Positions 31,364 through 39,649 of a stretch of 60,084 nt of DNA are shown in pieces. Origin of the DNA: an uncultured beta proteobacterium (GTDB taxonomy: Bacteria > Pseudomonadota > Gammaproteobacteria > Burkholderiales > Burkholderiaceae_C); NCBI GenBank assembly GCA_903945325.1, contig CAJAVE010000090.1, positions 1-60,084 of the forward strand. Direction: 5' to 3'. Each line of letters begins with the position of its first letter. Within the stretch, counting starts at the first letter, position 1. Under the pieces are notes generated by a model that was not told the DNA's origin, searched no databases, and saw only the letters and a list, made by a program, of their open reading frames with translations. The position numbers and the translations under genes are program-made.

Positions 31364-32464
31364 ATGCTGATTCAACGTATTGCCGTCGGTGAAATCAAAC
31401 TGCCACTGAAGGTACCGTTCAAGACCGCCTTGCGCACCGTGACGGATGTGCACGATCTGGTCCTGATCATCGAAACGGACACCGGCCACCAGGGCTACGG
31501 CGAGGCACCCGCCACGGCGGTCATCACCGGCGACCTGCTGGGTTCCATGCGCGCCGCACTGGCCCTGATCGCGCCCCGACTGCTGGGACGGGACCTGCTG
31601 GATTTCAACGCCCTGCTGGCCACGGTGCACCAGTCCGTTGTGCACCACAGCAGTCTGAAAGCGGCGCTGGAGATTGCGCTGTACGACCTGCGCGCCCAGC
31701 AATTTGGCGTGCCGCTGTACCAGCTGCTGGGTGGTGGCACGCCGCGCCTCAAAACGGATATCACCATCAGCGTGAACGACAGCGCCACCATGGTGCAGGA
31801 TTGCCTGCGCGCCGTGGCGGAAGGCTTTGATGCCCTCAAGATCAAGGTCGGTGGGCGCACCTGGCGCGAGGACGTGGACAGCACACTCGCCATCTACCGC
31901 GCCGTCGGCCCGCATGTGGCGCTGCGGCTGGACGCCAACCAGGGCTGGACTCCCAAGCAGGCGGTGCAGGTCATCCAGGCGCTGGAGGCAGCCGGCGTTG
32001 CGCTGGAATTTGTGGAGCAGCCGGTCAAAGCGGGTGATGTAGCCGGGCTGAAGTTCGTCACCGACCACACACTCACCCCCATCCTGGCCGACGAAGCGGT
32101 GTTTTCGGTGACCGATGCGCTGCACATCCTGGCCACCCAGAGCGCCGACATCATCAACATCAAGCTGATGAAAACGGGGGGCATTAGCCAAGCCATTGAA
32201 GTGGCCAACCTCACGAAACGTCACCACCGCACCTGCATGATCGGCTGCATGCTGGAAAGCGGCATCAGCGTCACCGCCGCAGCGCACTTCGCCGTAGCCC
32301 ATGCCGACGTGGTTACGCTGATTGACCTGGACGGCCCCCAGCTCTGCCAGGGCAGCGCCATCACGGGTGGCCTCAACATGGACGGCCCGTGGATCAGCCT
32401 CAGCGATGCACCGGGCTTGGGCATCACCGCTGTGCACGGTCTGACCGATGTGCAGCAGTACTGA
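31364..32464 (+). CDS. Dipeptide epimerase (L-Ala-D/L-Glu epimerase type, enolase superfamily)
   Basis: It converts L-Ala-D-Glu from murein peptides to L-Ala-L-Glu so that normal peptidases can use it. The 366-residue protein has the capping domain, then the barrel: catalytic Lys in FDALKIKVGG (about 160), metal ligands in LRLDANQGW, FVEQPV and ILADEAV, and the second catalytic Lys in INIKLMKTGG. CMLESGISVTAAAHFA closes the site. This lysine pair and spacing match the AEE family (YcjG/YkfB). It lies 77 bases after the kinase, with repeat R6 between. Confidence 0.9.
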   Translation: MLIQRIAVGEIKLPLKVPFKTALRTVTDVHDLVLIIETDTGHQGYGEAPATAVITGDLLGSMRAALALIAPRLLGRDLLDFNALLATVHQSVVHHSSLKAALEIALYDLRAQQFGVPLYQLLGGGTPRLKTDITISVNDSATMVQDCLRAVAEGFDALKIKVGGRTWREDVDSTLAIYRAVGPHVALRLDANQGWTPKQAVQVIQALEAAGVALEFVEQPVKAGDVAGLKFVTDHTLTPILADEAVFSVTDALHILATQSADIINIKLMKTGGISQAIEVANLTKRHHRTCMIGCMLESGISVTAAAHFAVAHADVVTLIDLDGPQLCQGSAITGGLNMDGPWISLSDAPGLGITAVHGLTDVQQY

Positions 32465-32473
32465 GGCTTTGCC

Positions 32474-33826
32474 ATGCGCCCGCTTCACTGGTTACTCGCC
32501 ACCACCATCGCCATGATTGCATCGTCCAGCGCCTTTGCTGCCACACCAGCGGAAGGAACTTCAAACACCCTGCAAGCCATAGTTGCCGACCCGGTCACGC
32601 CCCTGAGCAGCCTGTCCGCACTGGTCATGCGCAACGGCAAAGTGGTGTACGAGGGACATTTTGGAAACCGTGTGATGGCCGCTGACAACGGTGGCAAGGC
32701 CCTGCAGAGCGACCAGGACACGCTGTACCGCATGGCCTCCGTCTCCAAGCTGGTGACTACCATCGCCGCCATGCAGCTGGTAGACGCTGGCAAGCTGGAT
32801 CTGGACGTCGATATCGGCCAGTATCTGGGCTACACGGTGCGCAACCCGCACTTTGCACAGATGCCGATCACCACCCGCATGCTGCTGAGCCACACCTCGT
32901 CGTTGCGGGACGATGGTGGATACTTCTTTCCTTTGGAGAAGCCCCTCAAGCAAGTACTTCAAGCGGCCCCCTCCCCAACCGGCAAGGAGGCAACCTGGGC
33001 GGTACCCAGCGCCAGAGCTGACCACGCACCGGGGCGCTATTTCACCTACTGCAACCTCAATTTCGGCATCGTCGGCACCTTGGTCGAAGCCATCACGCGG
33101 CAGCGCTTTGACCTCTACATGCAACGGCAAGTGCTACAGCCGCTGGGGATCGCCGGGGGCTTCACACCCGAAACTTTGACCGCCGCCGACATCGCCCATG
33201 TCGCCGTTCTGTACCGCAAGGGCAGCAACGATGTGTGGAACCCCAAAGGCCCCTGGGTTCCCCAGGTCGACAACTACCAGGACAAGCTGCCAAGCCCACG
33301 CGCAGGGCTTGAAACCTATGTGCCCGGCACCAACGCCACCGGCTTTGGCCCGCAAGGAGGCTTGCGTACCAGCGTGGCGGGCTTGGGCGCCATCATGCAG
33401 ATGCTGATGCATGACGGTGTGCTGAACGGCAAACGCATCCTGAGCGCGCAGTCGGTCGCCGCCATGCAGCAAACCCAGTGGCGTAAACGCTCGACGCTGG
33501 ACAACGGTGACACGCTCAATGGCCAGTTCCACGCGTGGGGCCTCGGGATGCAACGCTTCGTAGATGTGAGCGGCCCTTCAACCGGCGACCGCCTGACTGC
33601 CCATGGTGGGCAGACCGGAGCCGGACACCTGGGTTTCGCTTACGGGCTGCACTCCGGCTTCATTTTCGACCCGCAAACCCGCAACGGCGTCGTCTACGCC
33701 ATTGGCGGCGTGTCAGCGAACCCGGATGTCAATAAGGGCCAGTATTCGTCATTCCCGGTTTGGGAAGAGCGCGTGCTGGATGCGCTGTGGAGCTCGGTCA
33801 AACCAGACCTCAAGGCCGGCGACTGA
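32474..33826 (+). CDS. Exported serine hydrolase of the beta-lactamase/PBP-like family
   Basis: A 450-residue class C beta-lactamase-like protein. The signal peptide MRPLHWLLATTIAMIASSSA is cleaved near AFA-ATPA. Active-site motifs are SVSK in YRMASVSKLVTT (about residue 92) and YCN in RYFTYCNLNFG near 195. The family includes DD-peptidases, D-aminopeptidases and esterases, so the substrate is open. Nine bases after the epimerase gene in a murein operon, a D-amino-acid peptidase acting on murein stems is a reasonable guess. The 3' end overlaps the murA homologue by 17 bases (convergent). Confidence 0.87.
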   Translation: MRPLHWLLATTIAMIASSSAFAATPAEGTSNTLQAIVADPVTPLSSLSALVMRNGKVVYEGHFGNRVMAADNGGKALQSDQDTLYRMASVSKLVTTIAAMQLVDAGKLDLDVDIGQYLGYTVRNPHFAQMPITTRMLLSHTSSLRDDGGYFFPLEKPLKQVLQAAPSPTGKEATWAVPSARADHAPGRYFTYCNLNFGIVGTLVEAITRQRFDLYMQRQVLQPLGIAGGFTPETLTAADIAHVAVLYRKGSNDVWNPKGPWVPQVDNYQDKLPSPRAGLETYVPGTNATGFGPQGGLRTSVAGLGAIMQMLMHDGVLNGKRILSAQSVAAMQQTQWRKRSTLDNGDTLNGQFHAWGLGMQRFVDVSGPSTGDRLTAHGGQTGAGHLGFAYGLHSGFIFDPQTRNGVVYAIGGVSANPDVNKGQYSSFPVWEERVLDALWSSVKPDLKAGD

Positions 33827-35087
33827 TCCGCGCACCCAAGGCCAGCAGCTTTTCCTCCACGCGCTCGTAGCCGCGCTCGATCATGTTGGCGTTTTGCACC
33901 GTGCTTTTGCCGGTGGCGCACAGTGCGGCTCCCAGCAGCGCCATACCGGCCCGGATGTCAGGCGACACCATGGTGGTGCCACGCAAGCGCGACTTGCCGC
34001 TGATCACAACCCGGTGCGGGTCGCACACCACCGCATTGGCGCCCATGGCGATCAGTCGGTCCACAAAGTACAGGCGCGACTCGAACATCTTTTCGAAGAA
34101 CAGCACATTGCCTTCCACCTGCGTGGCCAGCGTGATCATGCAGCTCATCTGGTCCGTTGCGAATTGCGGCCAGGGGCCGTCGCCGATGACCGGCATGGAG
34201 CCGTCGTAGTCGCGCAGGACGCGCAACTCCTGCTCAGCCGGCAAGTGGATATGGTCTTTGTACAGCTCAATCTTCACTCCCAGCGTGGCAAACACTCGCT
34301 TGCACATCCAGTACGAATGCAGGTCGGTGCCTTCGACCCGGATTTCGCCCCCCGTGGCCGCCGCCAACGCCAGGTAGGAAGCCGCTTCAATATGGTCATG
34401 GCATACCGTGTGTGCGGTACCGGTGAGCGAATCCACACCGTCGATGTTCAACTGATTGGTACCAATCCCTGTGATTTTGGCGCCCATGGCATTGAGCATG
34501 TGGGCCAGGTCCTGCACATGGGGCTCGCAGGCGGCATTGCGGATGATGGTGTGGCCCTGGCTCACCACGGCGGCCATCAGGATGTGCTCGGTGCCCGTCA
34601 CCGACGGCTCGTCAAAAAACAGGTCTGACGCGTGCAAGCCATTGGGCACGGCAAAGTCATAGCTGTCGCCCAGCTCGACGGTGGCGCCCAGCTTCTGCAG
34701 ACCGTAGAAATGCGTATCGAGTCGGCGACGGCCAATCACATCGCCACCCGGTGGGAAAAGCTTGACCTTGCCCGTGCGGTGCAGGATGGGCGCCACGCAC
34801 AGAATCGAGGTGCGCACTTTGTTGCACAGCTCTCGGCTGATCTCGCTGGTATTCACGCTGGCCACGTGCACGCTGATGCGCTCGCCACTGCGCTCCACCT
34901 TGCCGCCCAGCGCCACAATCACATCCAGCATATGCCGCACGTCGATGATGTCGGGCACGTTGTCCAGCACCATCTCCTGGTCGGTCAGGATACAGGCCGC
35001 AATCATGGGCAATATGGCGTTTTTGTTGCCGGAGGCGCGCACGGTACCGCTCAACGGAACACCGCCTTCAATTTCAAATGTGGACAT
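33810..35087 (-). CDS. UDP-N-acetylglucosamine 1-carboxyvinyltransferase homologue with Asp at the catalytic Cys position
   Basis: A 425-residue MurA-type EPSP-synthase-fold enzyme, expected to transfer enolpyruvate to UDP-GlcNAc in the first committed step of peptidoglycan synthesis. Lys22-Asn23 (ASGNKNAI), the Asp in QFATDQM and the late RGYERVEEK are kept. The loop that normally reads GGCAIGxRP is GGDVIGRRR here, so residue 116 is Asp, not Cys; MurA forms with Asp there are naturally fosfomycin-insensitive. The start at 35087 gives the canonical MSTFEIEGG. In this lineage the main murA may be elsewhere and this could be a second copy. Confidence 0.9.
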   Translation of the reverse strand: MSTFEIEGGVPLSGTVRASGNKNAILPMIAACILTDQEMVLDNVPDIIDVRHMLDVIVALGGKVERSGERISVHVASVNTSEISRELCNKVRTSILCVAPILHRTGKVKLFPPGGDVIGRRRLDTHFYGLQKLGATVELGDSYDFAVPNGLHASDLFFDEPSVTGTEHILMAAVVSQGHTIIRNAACEPHVQDLAHMLNAMGAKITGIGTNQLNIDGVDSLTGTAHTVCHDHIEAASYLALAAATGGEIRVEGTDLHSYWMCKRVFATLGVKIELYKDHIHLPAEQELRVLRDYDGSMPVIGDGPWPQFATDQMSCMITLATQVEGNVLFFEKMFESRLYFVDRLIAMGANAVVCDPHRVVISGKSRLRGTTMVSPDIRAGMALLGAALCATGKSTVQNANMIERGYERVEEKLLALGARISRRP

Positions 35088-35226
35088 AACTGGAAATGGG
35101 TAATGCGGTCGGACGACCGAAAGAAGATGCCGCGATTTTGCCACGCTCACCATACCAAACCGGTCCGCGCGCTGCGCAGTTCCCGTACACTGTTTTGATC
35201 GCAGCATTACGTCTACCGCAAACTCC

Positions 35227-36843
35227 ATGAAACATACCGCCCTGCCTATGAGCCGTCGCTCCGTCAACATTGCCCTGAGCATCCTGCTGGGTGCCGCTTC
35301 CAGCGTGAGCCCTGTCGTGGCTGCAACCCCCAAGGACACCTTGGTGCTCGCCTTTGCGTTTGACGACATCATCACCATGGACCCGGCCGAAGCCTTTGAA
35401 ATTTCGGCCGGCGAAGTCATGGGCAACGCCTATGACCGGCTGATCCGCTTTGACGTCAAGGACCCGTCCAAACTTTACGGTGATGTGGCCAAGTCCTGGA
35501 CCGTTTCAGCAGATGGCAGGACTTTCACTTTCGAGCTCAAACCTGGCCTCAAGTTTGCCTCTGGCAACCCGCTGACCGCGGAGGACGTGGCATTCTCGTT
35601 GCAGCGGGCGGTGCTGCTGGACAAAACACCGGCATTCATCCTGACCCAGTTTGGCCTCAACAAGGCCAACGTGCGTGATGGCGTGAAAGCCACTGGCCCA
35701 CTGACGGTAACGCTGGAAACCGACAAGGCCTACGCCACCACCTTTGTGCTGAACTGTTTGACTGCCAATGTGGCCAGCGTGGTGGACAAGAAGCTGCTGC
35801 TATCCAAAGAGCAGGGCGGCGATATGGGCTATGCCTGGCTCAAGACCAACTATGCCGGTTCCGGCCCCCTGAAGATCCGCGAGTGGCGCGCCAACGAAAT
35901 CCTGACGCTGGAGCGCAACGACCAGTACCACGGCGACAAATCCAAGCTCACCCGTGTGATTTACCGCCACATCAAAGAGGCTGCCACACAGCGCCTGTTG
36001 CTGGAGAAGGGTGACATTGACATCGCACGCAATCTATCGCCGCAGGACCTGACTGCGCTGGCCAACAACGCCGACATCAAGACCACGTCCGCGCCCAAGG
36101 GCACACTGTTTTACTTCAGCATGAACATGAAGAACGCCAACCTGGCCAAGCCCGAGGTGCGGGAAGCCTTCAAATACCTGGTGGACTACGCCGCCATTGG
36201 CGACACGCTGATGAAAAACATTGGTGTGGTGCACCAGAATTTCTTGCCCATGGGCTTGCTGGGTGCCAGCACGGTCAACCCGTACAAACTGGACGTGGAC
36301 AAGGCCAAGAGCCTGCTGGCCAAGGCAGGCTTGCCCAACGGCTTCAAAATCACCATGGATGTGCGCACCGTGCAACCGGTGCAAGGCATTGCCGAAGCCG
36401 TGCAGCAAACCGCAAAGCGCGCGGGCATTGAGATTGAAATTTTGCCTGGCGACGGCAAGCAGACGCTCACCAAATACCGTGCCCGCACCCACGACATGTA
36501 CATTGGCCAGTGGGGCGCCGACTACTGGGACCCGCACACCAACGCCGACACCTTTGTGCGCAACCCCGACAACGCGGACGACGCCAAGTCCAAGCCGCTG
36601 ACCTGGCGCAATGCATGGGCCATTCCCGAACTCACCAAAAAAGCCGATGCCGCCGTGCTGGAACGCGACCCGGCCAAGCGCCGCGCCCTGTACGACACCA
36701 TGCAAGCCGAGTTCCGCAAGACCAGCCCTTTTGTGATGCTGTTCCAGCAAACCGAGGTAGCCGCCTACCGCAGCCATGTGGACGGCCTGAAGTTGGGCCC
36801 GACGGCGGATTCCACCTACCTGTTTGGCGTTTCCAAGCGCTAA
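35227..36843 (+). CDS. ABC transporter substrate-binding protein, peptide/opine family 5 (DppA/OppA-like)
   Basis: A 538-residue periplasmic binding protein. The signal peptide covers residues about 1-33 (cut near VVA-ATPK). The mature part starts DTLVLAFAFDDIITMDPAEA and has the family 5 signature region around LKPGLKFASGNPLTAEDVAF. It should deliver peptides to the permease encoded next. The genes 35227-40518 form one operon. Relatives include MppA, which binds murein tripeptide, so the ligand may be a murein peptide, but this is not shown by sequence. The 139-base gap to the murA homologue holds the divergent promoters. Confidence 0.92.
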   Translation: MKHTALPMSRRSVNIALSILLGAASSVSPVVAATPKDTLVLAFAFDDIITMDPAEAFEISAGEVMGNAYDRLIRFDVKDPSKLYGDVAKSWTVSADGRTFTFELKPGLKFASGNPLTAEDVAFSLQRAVLLDKTPAFILTQFGLNKANVRDGVKATGPLTVTLETDKAYATTFVLNCLTANVASVVDKKLLLSKEQGGDMGYAWLKTNYAGSGPLKIREWRANEILTLERNDQYHGDKSKLTRVIYRHIKEAATQRLLLEKGDIDIARNLSPQDLTALANNADIKTTSAPKGTLFYFSMNMKNANLAKPEVREAFKYLVDYAAIGDTLMKNIGVVHQNFLPMGLLGASTVNPYKLDVDKAKSLLAKAGLPNGFKITMDVRTVQPVQGIAEAVQQTAKRAGIEIEILPGDGKQTLTKYRARTHDMYIGQWGADYWDPHTNADTFVRNPDNADDAKSKPLTWRNAWAIPELTKKADAAVLERDPAKRRALYDTMQAEFRKTSPFVMLFQQTEVAAYRSHVDGLKLGPTADSTYLFGVSKR

Positions 36844-36858
36844 GGCTGACGCGCGCGC

Positions 36859-37878
36859 ATGCTAGCTGCCCTCAAAGCCACCGGCCGTTTCGTGCTGGTG
36901 CTGGCGCTGACCTATCTGGGCCTGCTGGCAGTCACCTTCTTTATCGGCCGGGTGATTCCGGTCGACCCGGTGCTGGCCATTGTGGGTGACCGCGCGCCCG
37001 AGCATGTGGTGGAACGCGTGCGCGAAGAGCTGGGGCTGAACAAACCCCTCTATGTGCAATTCGGTATCTACATCCAGAAGGTCGCGCACGGCGACTTTGG
37101 CACGTCGGTACTCACTGCCAACCCGGTACTGCAGGACATCGCGCGCACCTTCCCGGCCACGCTGGAACTGGCAACGCTGGGCATTTTGATCGGCGTGAGC
37201 GTGGGAGTGCCGCTGGGCGTGTGGGCTGCGGTGCGGCGTGGCGGTCTGGTGGACCAGGTGGTGCGGGTCATGGGGCTGATTGGCTACTCGGTCCCCATCT
37301 TCTGGCTCGGGCTGATGGCGCTGGTGCTGTTTTACGCCCGCCTGGGGTGGGTTGGGGGGCCGGGCCGCATCGACGTGGTCTACCAGTACACGCTGCAGCC
37401 GGTGACCGGACTTTTGCTGGTGGACGCGGCACTGGGCGGCGAGTGGGAGGCGTTTCGCAACGCGTTGTCGCACCTGATCCTTCCGGCCTCTCTGTTGGGT
37501 TATTTTTCTCTGGCCTATATCAGCCGCATGACGCGCTCGTTCATGCTTAACGAGTTGTCGCAGGAATACGTGGTGGCGGCGCGCGCCAAGGGCCTGTCCG
37601 AAACCCGCATCATCTGGCGCCATGCGCTGCGCAATGCCATGGTACCGCTGGTCACAGTGATTGCGCTGTCGTACGCCGGCCTGCTGGAGGGCTCGGTGCT
37701 GACCGAGACCGTGTTTGCCTGGCCGGGGCTGGGCCTGTATCTCACCAACTCGCTGCAAAACGCCGACATGAATGCGGTGCTGGGTGCCACCATTGTGGTG
37801 GGCTCGGTCTTCATCGGGCTGAACCTGCTGTCGGATTTGTTGTACCAACTGCTGGACCCGAGGACGCGCGCACGATGA
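36859..37878 (+). CDS. ABC transporter permease, DppB/OppB-like
   Basis: A 339-residue inner-membrane permease with six predicted membrane segments. It has VRRGGLVDQVVRVMGLIGYS and the cytoplasmic coupling loop SQEYVVAARAKGLSETRIIW (EAA motif) near residue 230. It starts 15 bases after the binding-protein gene, and its stop overlaps the next ATG (ATGA). A full-length antisense frame here is a GC-skew shadow. Confidence 0.95.
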   Translation: MLAALKATGRFVLVLALTYLGLLAVTFFIGRVIPVDPVLAIVGDRAPEHVVERVREELGLNKPLYVQFGIYIQKVAHGDFGTSVLTANPVLQDIARTFPATLELATLGILIGVSVGVPLGVWAAVRRGGLVDQVVRVMGLIGYSVPIFWLGLMALVLFYARLGWVGGPGRIDVVYQYTLQPVTGLLLVDAALGGEWEAFRNALSHLILPASLLGYFSLAYISRMTRSFMLNELSQEYVVAARAKGLSETRIIWRHALRNAMVPLVTVIALSYAGLLEGSVLTETVFAWPGLGLYLTNSLQNADMNAVLGATIVVGSVFIGLNLLSDLLYQLLDPRTRAR

Positions 37879-38783
37879 CAACCAACAGCCTGCATGCCTG
37901 GCTGATGTCCGAGCGCCCGCTGTCGCGCCGACAAGCCGCCTGGGGGCGTGCCTATGTGGCGTGGCGGGGGTTTGCCCGCAACCGCCTGGCGCTGCTGGGG
38001 CTGGCCATTGTGGTAGCGCTGGTGCTGGTCGCCATCTTTGCCGATGTGCTGGCGCCCTACTCCCCCTACATCGGCGACCTGCGCACCACGCGCTTGCTGG
38101 AGCCCTCCAGCGCGCACTGGTTTGGCACGGATGACCAGGGGCGCGACATTTTTTCCCGCGTGCTGGTGGGCTCGCGCATCACCCTCACCGTGGTCATTCT
38201 GGTGGCGGTGTTGGCGGCGCCCATCGGCCTGCTGGTAGGCACCTTGGCGGGCTATGCGGGCGGCTGGGTCGATGCGGTGCTGATGCGCGTGACCGATGTG
38301 TTTCTGGCCTTCCCCCGGCTCATCCTGGCACTGGCTTTCGTCGCCGCGCTAGGGCCGGGCATCACCAACGCGGCGCTGGCCATCGCCATTACGTCGTGGC
38401 CGCCCTACGCCCGCATTGCCCGCGCGGAGACCCTACAGATTCGCAACAGCGACTACATCGCCGCCGTGCAGCTGATTGGTGCCTCGCCGTGGCGCATCGT
38501 GCTGCGCCACATCATGCCGCTCTGTGTGTCGTCGGTCATTGTGCGGGTGACGCTGGACATGGCGGGCATCATTCTGACCGCCGCTGGCTTGGGCTTTCTG
38601 GGCCTGGGTGCCCAGCCTCCCATGCCGGAGTGGGGCGCCCTGATTGCCAACGGCCGCATGTATGTGCTGGACCAATGGTGGGTGGCCGCAGCTCCGGGTG
38701 CCGCCATTTTCATCGTCAGCCTGGCCTTCAACCTGTTGGGCGATGGCCTGCGTGACGCGCTGGACCCGAAGTCGACGAAATGA
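37875..38783 (+). CDS. ABC transporter permease, DppC/OppC-like
   Basis: A 302-residue partner permease with the N-terminal OppC segment (WRGFARNRLALLGLAIV), the periplasmic HWFGTDDQGRDIFSRVLVGS and the EAA loop IRNSDYIAAVQLIGASPWRI. It should pair with the DppB-like protein to form the channel. It overlaps the flanking genes by four bases at each end. Confidence 0.95.
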   Translation: MTTNSLHAWLMSERPLSRRQAAWGRAYVAWRGFARNRLALLGLAIVVALVLVAIFADVLAPYSPYIGDLRTTRLLEPSSAHWFGTDDQGRDIFSRVLVGSRITLTVVILVAVLAAPIGLLVGTLAGYAGGWVDAVLMRVTDVFLAFPRLILALAFVAALGPGITNAALAIAITSWPPYARIARAETLQIRNSDYIAAVQLIGASPWRIVLRHIMPLCVSSVIVRVTLDMAGIILTAAGLGFLGLGAQPPMPEWGALIANGRMYVLDQWWVAAAPGAAIFIVSLAFNLLGDGLRDALDPKSTK

Positions 38784-39649
38784 CGCCAGCTACCGCTTCC
38801 ACTGCCAACTCCAGCGACCCCATTCTGGTCGTGGAAGACCTGCATGTGGCCTACCCCAACCGCGACGGTGTGCTGGTCGATGTGGTGCGCGGCGTGTCGT
38901 TCACGCTGGGACGTGAGCGCCTGGGGCTGGTGGGCGAGTCGGGCTCCGGCAAATCACAAACCGGGCGCGCCATTCTGGGATTGACCGCACCGGGCGGAGT
39001 GGTCACCGCGCGCCGACTGGAGTTTCGCGGTATCGACCTGTTGCACTGCTCTGCGGCACAGCGGCGCCAGATGCGCGGCGGGCGCATCGCCATGGTGCTG
39101 CAAGACCCCAAATATTCGCTCAACCCGGTGATGACCATTGGCGCCCAGGTAGTGGAATCGCTGCGTGCCCACACCAAGCTGTCAAAACGCGAAGCGACGG
39201 AGCGAGCTCTCGCTGCCCTGCACGCCGTGCAGATCGAAGACGCCGAACGCGTATTTGCGCTCTATCCGCATGAGGTGTCCGGTGGCATGGGCCAACGCGC
39301 CATGATCGCCATGATGCTGATCGCCAAGCCCGAGCTGCTGATTGCGGACGAGCCCACCTCGGCGCTGGATGTCACCGTCCAGCTGGAAGTGCTGGCCTTG
39401 CTGGACACGCTGGTCGCGCAGAGCGGCATGGGTCTCATTTTTGTGTCACACGATTTGCGGCTGGTCTCCAGCTTTTGCGATCGGGTTCTGGTCATGTACG
39501 CAGGCAAGATCGTCGAAGAAATTGCCGCCACCGATTTGGCGAATGCCAAGCACCCCTACACACGCGGCTTGCTGGGCTGCTTGCCTCAGCTGGGGCAGAA
39601 CCGCCACCCATTGCCCGTGCTGGACCGGCGCGCGGAGTGGGCGCTGTGA
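38780..39649 (+). CDS. ABC transporter ATP-binding protein, DppD/OppD-like
   Basis: A 289-residue ATPase of the peptide importer. Walker A is GESGSGKSQT, the Q-loop is VLQDPKYSLNPVM, the signature is VSGGMGQRAMIAM, Walker B is LLIADEPTSALD and the H-loop is FVSHDLRLV. The C-terminal oligopeptide extension is short and ends before the long Cys-rich motif seen in some OppD proteins. The stop overlaps the GTG of the next gene (GTGA). Confidence 0.95.
   Translation: MTPATASTANSSDPILVVEDLHVAYPNRDGVLVDVVRGVSFTLGRERLGLVGESGSGKSQTGRAILGLTAPGGVVTARRLEFRGIDLLHCSAAQRRQMRGGRIAMVLQDPKYSLNPVMTIGAQVVESLRAHTKLSKREATERALAALHAVQIEDAERVFALYPHEVSGGMGQRAMIAMMLIAKPELLIADEPTSALDVTVQLEVLALLDTLVAQSGMGLIFVSHDLRLVSSFCDRVLVMYAGKIVEEIAATDLANAKHPYTRGLLGCLPQLGQNRHPLPVLDRRAEWAL

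Noticed and set aside
36862-37881. 339-codon minus-strand ORF opposite the DppB-like permease
   Set aside because: It mirrors the permease gene exactly, has His/Gln/Arg-rich antisense composition and no domain.
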